This document shows positions 59,124 through 64,000 of a stretch of DNA of 64,000 nucleotides, piece by piece. Made by a program: the position numbers and the translations under genes. Source of the stretch: Isoetes taiwanensis (lineage: Eukaryota > Streptophyta > Lycopodiopsida > Isoetales > Isoetaceae); contig JAJEKV010000020.1 in assembly GCA_021234155.1 (NCBI GenBank), positions 250,001-314,000 on the forward strand, in the 5' to 3' direction. Below the pieces are notes generated by a model, which saw only the letters and a list, made by a program, of their open reading frames with translations, had not been told where the DNA came from and did no database searches. Numbering within the stretch: the first letter of the stretch is position 1; every line of letters starts with the position of its first letter.

Positions 59124-60309
59124 TTACACTAGCTGAGAAGTATTTCCTGTGAAAGGGCTGGACAGAAAGGACTGGAAAGAATTAGCCTGGTTTTGCTGCC
59201 AATTCAATCCTGAACCAATACTCTGATCCATTGCAACAGTGCTGCTACCAAGAGATTCAAGTGCACGAACTTGCATTTTAAGGAATTTAACATAATGTAT
59301 TGCTTCATCCAACATGGAAGCAGTATCCATTTTGGTTCCACCAGGAACAAGTCTTTGCAGGATCCTGATTTTATTGCTGATGCGTTCTCTTCTGTGTCTA
59401 GCTGCAACAGTTTGCGGGTCTTTAGAGATTCTCACATTTCTTCTCTTTGGCTTGGTAATGATATCTGGTATGGAAACTGGCCTCCAGATTGCCATCCTAT
59501 ATATTGCTTCCTTAACTGGAGGCAATTCTTCACAATTTGCTGCAGAAAAAGATGACAAATTCTCTTGTCCGGTTCGATGCGCAGTCGCCAGGTGATTATG
59601 ATTATGATTCACACTATTGCCCTCTGCTTGACTAGGAGCAGCATTTAGACTTGCATGCCATACATAGGAATCAGCATTTTTTTTGTAGTGGTTCTTCCTT
59701 CAGCCCGTTCATATACCTTCCTCCATTGTTGGCCATTTCTTCTGCCCCACTACCTAATGAATAGTCAGATGAATAAGGAGAACCATTTTCTACCATGTTA
59801 CAGTGGTAAGCAGGAATGTCTGAGCATAAGCCCTGTTCGCTGCTGCCATTGTCGTCCAAGGAGTGGCTGCTGGATGCTGTGATGGTGTTTGAGGCATCAA
59901 ATACGGCTGCCAATGGATTGAAATTGCCAGCATCAGAAATATTTCGATCAGCAGCACTAATACTGGGCACTGAGAACATTCCTAGCCTTGCAGCAGAATT
60001 AGGCTGCACAATTCTCTGGCTACCACATTCTTGAGGAAAAGAATTGTCCATGTGTCCTTGGTGCTGGAGAATCCGAAGCAAATCTGTGGACATTGTAGCA
60101 GAGTCTACATATGATTCTGATGACCCGAATGAATCAAAGGGAAGAACATCCCGCGTCCCCTCTGAGACGCTGTTAAGAGATGGATTGTATGCTGATAGAG
60201 CTCCACAGTTTGAAAACGGTTGTAAAAAACACATTCCTCTAGGTTCCATGGAGGGATTTTGGGCAGTCAATAGCATTTTTTTCTCTTCCCACTTGGAAGT
60301 CCTGTTCAT
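59124..60309 (-). CDS. HECATE-like (group VIII) bHLH transcription factor
   Basis: The ATG is at 60309. The C-terminal third has a canonical b[63 protein letters not shown]. The wording [11 protein letters not shown]...[17 protein letters not shown]...KFLK is that of HECATE/INDEHISCENT-related group VIIIb proteins, which regulate organ and reproductive development with partner bHLHs. The N-terminal two thirds are Ser/Asn-rich without a named domain. It appears to be a single exon of about 395 codons, like angiosperm HEC genes. The frame breaks only at an A8 run (plus strand T8, 59677-59684): with seven A the frame continues [20 protein letters not shown] into the bHLH. That is a typical sequencing-error position, so I treat the gene as probably functional. 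Confidence 0.85.
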
Positions 60310-60586
60310 TGTCTGTTTGTTAGTATTCTCTCTAAAAATAACGAGCGCCTTAAAATAAAATCAAATGCCGATTGAACTCAATAACGACAAGACATGTTAA
60401 GAGGACATGGTACAATGCCTAAAAATCAAACCAGCTAGTACTGCCTGCATTCTTCCAAAAACCATAAAGAAACCACTTCCTAATATTATGTGTTTTGCCT
60501 AGAACAAAGCTGCATCTTTTTGGAGTATAATACTTACTTTTAATCGTGCGCTGCCTGGAACCAAATACTGATTGAAGTTCTTCCTC

Positions 60587-60841
60587 TTAACAGCTGAAGC
60601 TTGATGAACACAGCCCAAAAATGAAGATTGAAATCGCAATTGTAGTTGCGGCGGAATTGCTCATAGGATCCGACAGAATCAAGAGTAGATCAAAAATCGA
60701 GATGAAAACGTATTTTGAAAGGCAAAGAAGCATGAACGGGACAAAGGGGATCATCCCAAGCATAAGCAGTCCCAGGAGGGATGAATTGGCAATCCCAAGG
60801 ATGAGGAATGTAACAGCACAAGCCACTTGAACGGAAAGCAT
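60587..60841 (-). CDS. Small hydrophobic ORF, doubtful
   Basis: An 84-codon minus-strand ORF begins MLSVQVACAVTFLILGIANS and contains two or three hydrophobic stretches. It lies about 280 bp upstream of the bHLH ATG on the same strand, so it may be an upstream ORF in the bHLH leader or part of a leader intron. No family recognised. Confidence 0.25.
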   Translation of the reverse strand: MLSVQVACAVTFLILGIANSSLLGLLMLGMIPFVPFMLLCLSKYVFISIFDLLLILSDPMSNSAATTIAISIFIFGLCSSSFSC

Positions 60842-63800
60842 CTTCTTATACTCGAAGTAAGGAGGTTCAAAATGTCTTGTCTGATGCTAATTCTGATCAA
60901 TTGTGGAAGGTAAGACATGTGCATGAATAAGCTAAAGAAGAAAATGCATAGGGGGCCACTAGGAAGTGCTGGCACAAAAAGCCTGCAGCAGCCAGCATGA
61001 ATTACGGCTCTCTAGATCATATCAACATTCAATGTAAGCTAGATCAAATGTGGTAACAGTTAAGGTTTGCAGGGTTTTGCTTTTAGTTAAGGAAAGTTCC
61101 ATTTCTTGCATAACACTGGTTGATTTTGCTCGGCAAATCAAGAGGGTTTTACGCAAAATCAACCACTGTTCACTAGAATGCGCTGTCTAAGGACAGAAAA
61201 GAAATGAATACACAGAGGCTTGATAGTGACTTCCCTCTGCCCTTTGGCCTGTGTATCATATTCATGAACCTGGACTGGACAATATGGACAAAACATGGCC
61301 TATAAATTCAAGAGAAAGAACATGACAAAACCTAACCAAGAGGAAGCATCCTAAATGGCATGTGCTTCCCATATCCTTAACATCATCTTAACACAGATAC
61401 TCTAAACGTTAACATTCAAGCTGTTGAGGCCCAAGTGGTTAAGCTGATACGGAATACCATCCACTTGGAAAACCCAAGTTATTAAGTTTTGTAAAAATCA
61501 ACCAAGTTGCAGTCCTTCTTGGGGCATAAATCAGGCCTCCAGTTTGAAAGATTTAGTACCAACTTGGCAACTGTATGTCTGTATCAGTGGCTAGCCAAAA
61601 TTTTCTCAGGATTGCTGCGGCCTGGCAGGCAAATACCAAGCTCAATTATGTTTACATTTCAGAAACGTTAATTAGACATTTAAATCCTAGGTTGAGTACC
61701 AAAGGATGACAATGACATGGTTATCTCAGAACCAAGCTTGAAACTTCCATCTCTATGAAAGAATGACAACGACCTGGTAACCTTAAACAAAATTTAGATA
61801 CTTGAATCCTAAGATTGTCAAAAATTGATCAAATTTTGGACTAACCTGGAAGCGCATTTACCTAAAGACAAGATAAGAATAATGGCGGCCAAAGGAGAAA
61901 AGCTGCAGTATGAAAAGAGAGCTCTGATACAGGTGCGGCGGACTATTCCCAAAGCAACAGATTGCGATTGATGTAGTAATCAGAGTGCCGAAGCCGCGAG
62001 CAACCAACGCAACAATACATGCAACTTGGTTCATTTATGTCGACCTCCTAACCATAGCCCATAGTTTTAACACATGTCAAGTTTGGGACACCCCATTTAT
62101 CCCTCCCTCCCAATGTAGGGACCATCAAGGCACAAGCCCAGCTTAAATGTTCCTTCATATTATATATTCTATTCAATTCAATTCAATTCAATTCAATTCA
62201 TATTAGTTGGTAAAGTTGTTTCCCACCCCTCTCCCCACCCCATGGGCTTCCTCCTAGTTCCTCCCCGTGATGCCGACCCCCCGCCACCCCCACTAGCTTT
62301 CAGAACCCACCTCCGTTCCGTCCACCACCCGGCCCCATCCGCCGTTCGGAGCCGGCCCCTCCCTCCCTTCTGATATGTCTTCACGTGGCTTCACGTGGCA
62401 CATTCCTTGGCTTCTTTTCAGTCCCCCCCTCAGAAACATTATGCCTCTGATTCCCATGTTGTTGTGTAAACTCAGTGCGCAATCCATTCGATCAATAATT
62501 TGCTCCCTTTAGTTATGATTCTCTTCATTAGGGCATGTGAATCGCATATATGCAGTTGACTTCATCTTCTTCATCCTCCTCATCGTCGCAATGATTGCCG
62601 TCAATACATGTCCTGCTTGTGACGTGCCATTCTCCACTATTGCCCTTAGGTGGCGTACATGAATATCTAGCGCTAAGATGTCTTTGCCACTTGACTTCAT
62701 TCATCTTTTGCCAAAATATAACTGTAAATTCTTATCAATAGTTGTTAGGGTGTCGATGTCGAACAATATAAATCTCTTGCTTTATTCTTGGCTCCGTACT
62801 CGCAAAGGATGTGTATTAACTCCAATGTTGTATCTACAGCCTCGCAAGTTCGTTGTGCCAATTATAAAACTAAAATAATAGGTCACATCCACCATAATCG
62901 ACGGCTTTCCTGAACCTGTACAAATGGATGACACAACTTTGTTTGCATGAGAATTTGCTGGAATGGGTTTGGCGCGTGTTGTAAGATCACCGGCAAACAT
63001 TTGGCGATAATATAAACTAATCAATATGGAATAACATTATGTAAATTCTATCACTAGTATAGAAGTTTATGTGCATTGGAGTCTTACATGCATTATCGAT
63101 GTAGTTTTTCCCTTTCAATGATAGTTTAGGTTCCATTTCTTGCATTAAATTGCATGGCATAGAACATCTTAGAGTTCATTTCTATGGCCAACTTAATATG
63201 TGCTTAAGGCCCCTGTTTACACTTCTACATACTACATGCGAATTAAACAATTCATAGCTATAAGTCTTACATAACCCCCATCAATTTAGTATAACCTAGG
63301 TATAAACAATAATCAATATCATAATAACACATGCCTACAAGCATACAGGCATGTAGGTACACACATATGTACAATAACAGTCAAACTCTATCACAACTCC
63401 AACCTTAAACTTTGGTCTAGCCAAGCCCATTCAACTTGGGAAGCCTATAGACTAGGCTGCTTTCCAAGTTGGGGCATTGGAACCCATGATCATGACTTGT
63501 CGTCACATATAAAAGTGTCCAATCTATTATTCCTATATAAGCTCAATAAAACACGTACACCTAATCCACTGCATTCTGTGAGCCATGCCTTACCACTTAT
63601 ATCTTGCATCTATATACAATCCAAGAATTTGCATCGATTACATCTATAAGCTCAATCCATTCCAATCATCAATATCCCTAAACTAGCTCCATTGCACCTG
63701 CAAAATATACTCTTTTATAGCAAACCCAAAAAAGTGGTCCACATTTAAAGCCAACATGAAAAAGGGGGAGGGGGTGGAATATATCTATCTACTCTATATA
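60842..63800. other. Intergenic, nothing recognised apart from simple repeats
   Basis: No coding signature. A pentanucleotide (attca)n repeat sits at about 62167-62200, followed by a C-rich stretch (62220-62430). Confidence 0.5.
62167..62200. repeat. (attca)n microsatellite
   Basis: About six consecutive attca units. Confidence 0.9.
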
Positions 63801-63829
63801 TGTTCTTATGTTTGTCGTGCTTATCCGAC

Positions 63830-64000
63830 CATCCGTTCGAGATCCGATGTCTCACGTGGCTTTGGGACGTATGGTCCAGGTTGATTTGATCCCGATCGTC
63901 GGTCCAAGATCCTACGGCTCACGTTGCTTTGGGACACATCCTACGGTGCACATGTCTGGGAATTATATGTGATCGATCCTACGGTCCAGGTTGATTCGAT
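63830..64000. repeat. Short tandem repeat at window end
   Basis: Recurring words gatccgatg/gatcctacgg, ctcacgtggctttgggac/ctcacgttgctttgggac and ggtccaggttgattyga indicate two to three diverged units. The array probably continues beyond 64000. Confidence 0.7.

Overview
The window is nuclear DNA of a land plant. It has multi-exon genes with GT-AG introns, a plant HECATE-like bHLH gene, PPR and receptor-kinase fragments, and a dense load of decayed Ty3/gypsy, Helitron, MULE, hAT and LINE sequence. A ZNFX1-type helicase, a DUF7869-type gene and the LINE type suggest a non-seed plant, perhaps a fern, but this is an impression and no marker gene settles it.

Layout. 0-0.9 kb: a broken unknown ORF on the minus strand at the window edge. 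4.5-11.3 kb: a duplicated 470-bp segment, then a four-exon minus-strand gene for a large ZNFX1-like protein (PB1 - Glu/Pro repeat - CCCH finger - SF1/UPF1-like helicase - NFX1-type fingers - RZ finger) with two frameshifts and a 27-bp duplication inside a helicase motif. 12.8-21.8 kb: Helitron helicase remnant, purine-rich tract, AT-rich and palindrome-cored tandem repeats, a Helitron 3' terminus inserted exactly at an A|T site in a second copy of the 470-bp segment, and a PPR pseudogene. 22.15-32.09 kb: a 9.9-kb Ty3/gypsy-type LTR retrotransposon on the minus strand with about 1.7-kb LTRs and a decayed interior that holds a second LTR junction. 34.7-35.6 kb: subtilase pseudogene. 40.6-42.0 kb: a PPR/kinase chimera beside a MULE SWIM-finger remnant. 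43.3-43.75 kb: hAT remnant.

The most unusual part is about 45.2-56.75 kb. A minus-strand gene encodes a protein with a ParB-like nuclease/partition fold signature and a beta-class N4/N6 DNA-methyltransferase layout (degenerate motif IV, then motif I) followed by an acidic coiled-coil tail. It seems to start with a histone H3-tail-like peptide. Head to head with it lies a broken plus-strand gene of the DUF7869 (transposase-like) type. Three tandem arrays with different spacers share one GC-rich palindromic core. One lies in a well-supported intron of the first gene, and the other two lie where first introns of the two genes would be. I read this as one degenerate copy of a possibly undescribed large mobile element.

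59.1-60.3 kb carries an otherwise ordinary HECATE-like bHLH gene whose frame is broken only at an A8 run. Several of the window's indels sit at homopolymers or short repeats, so assembly error and true pseudogenisation must be told apart. All protein-family calls were made by eye from motifs; no database search was run.
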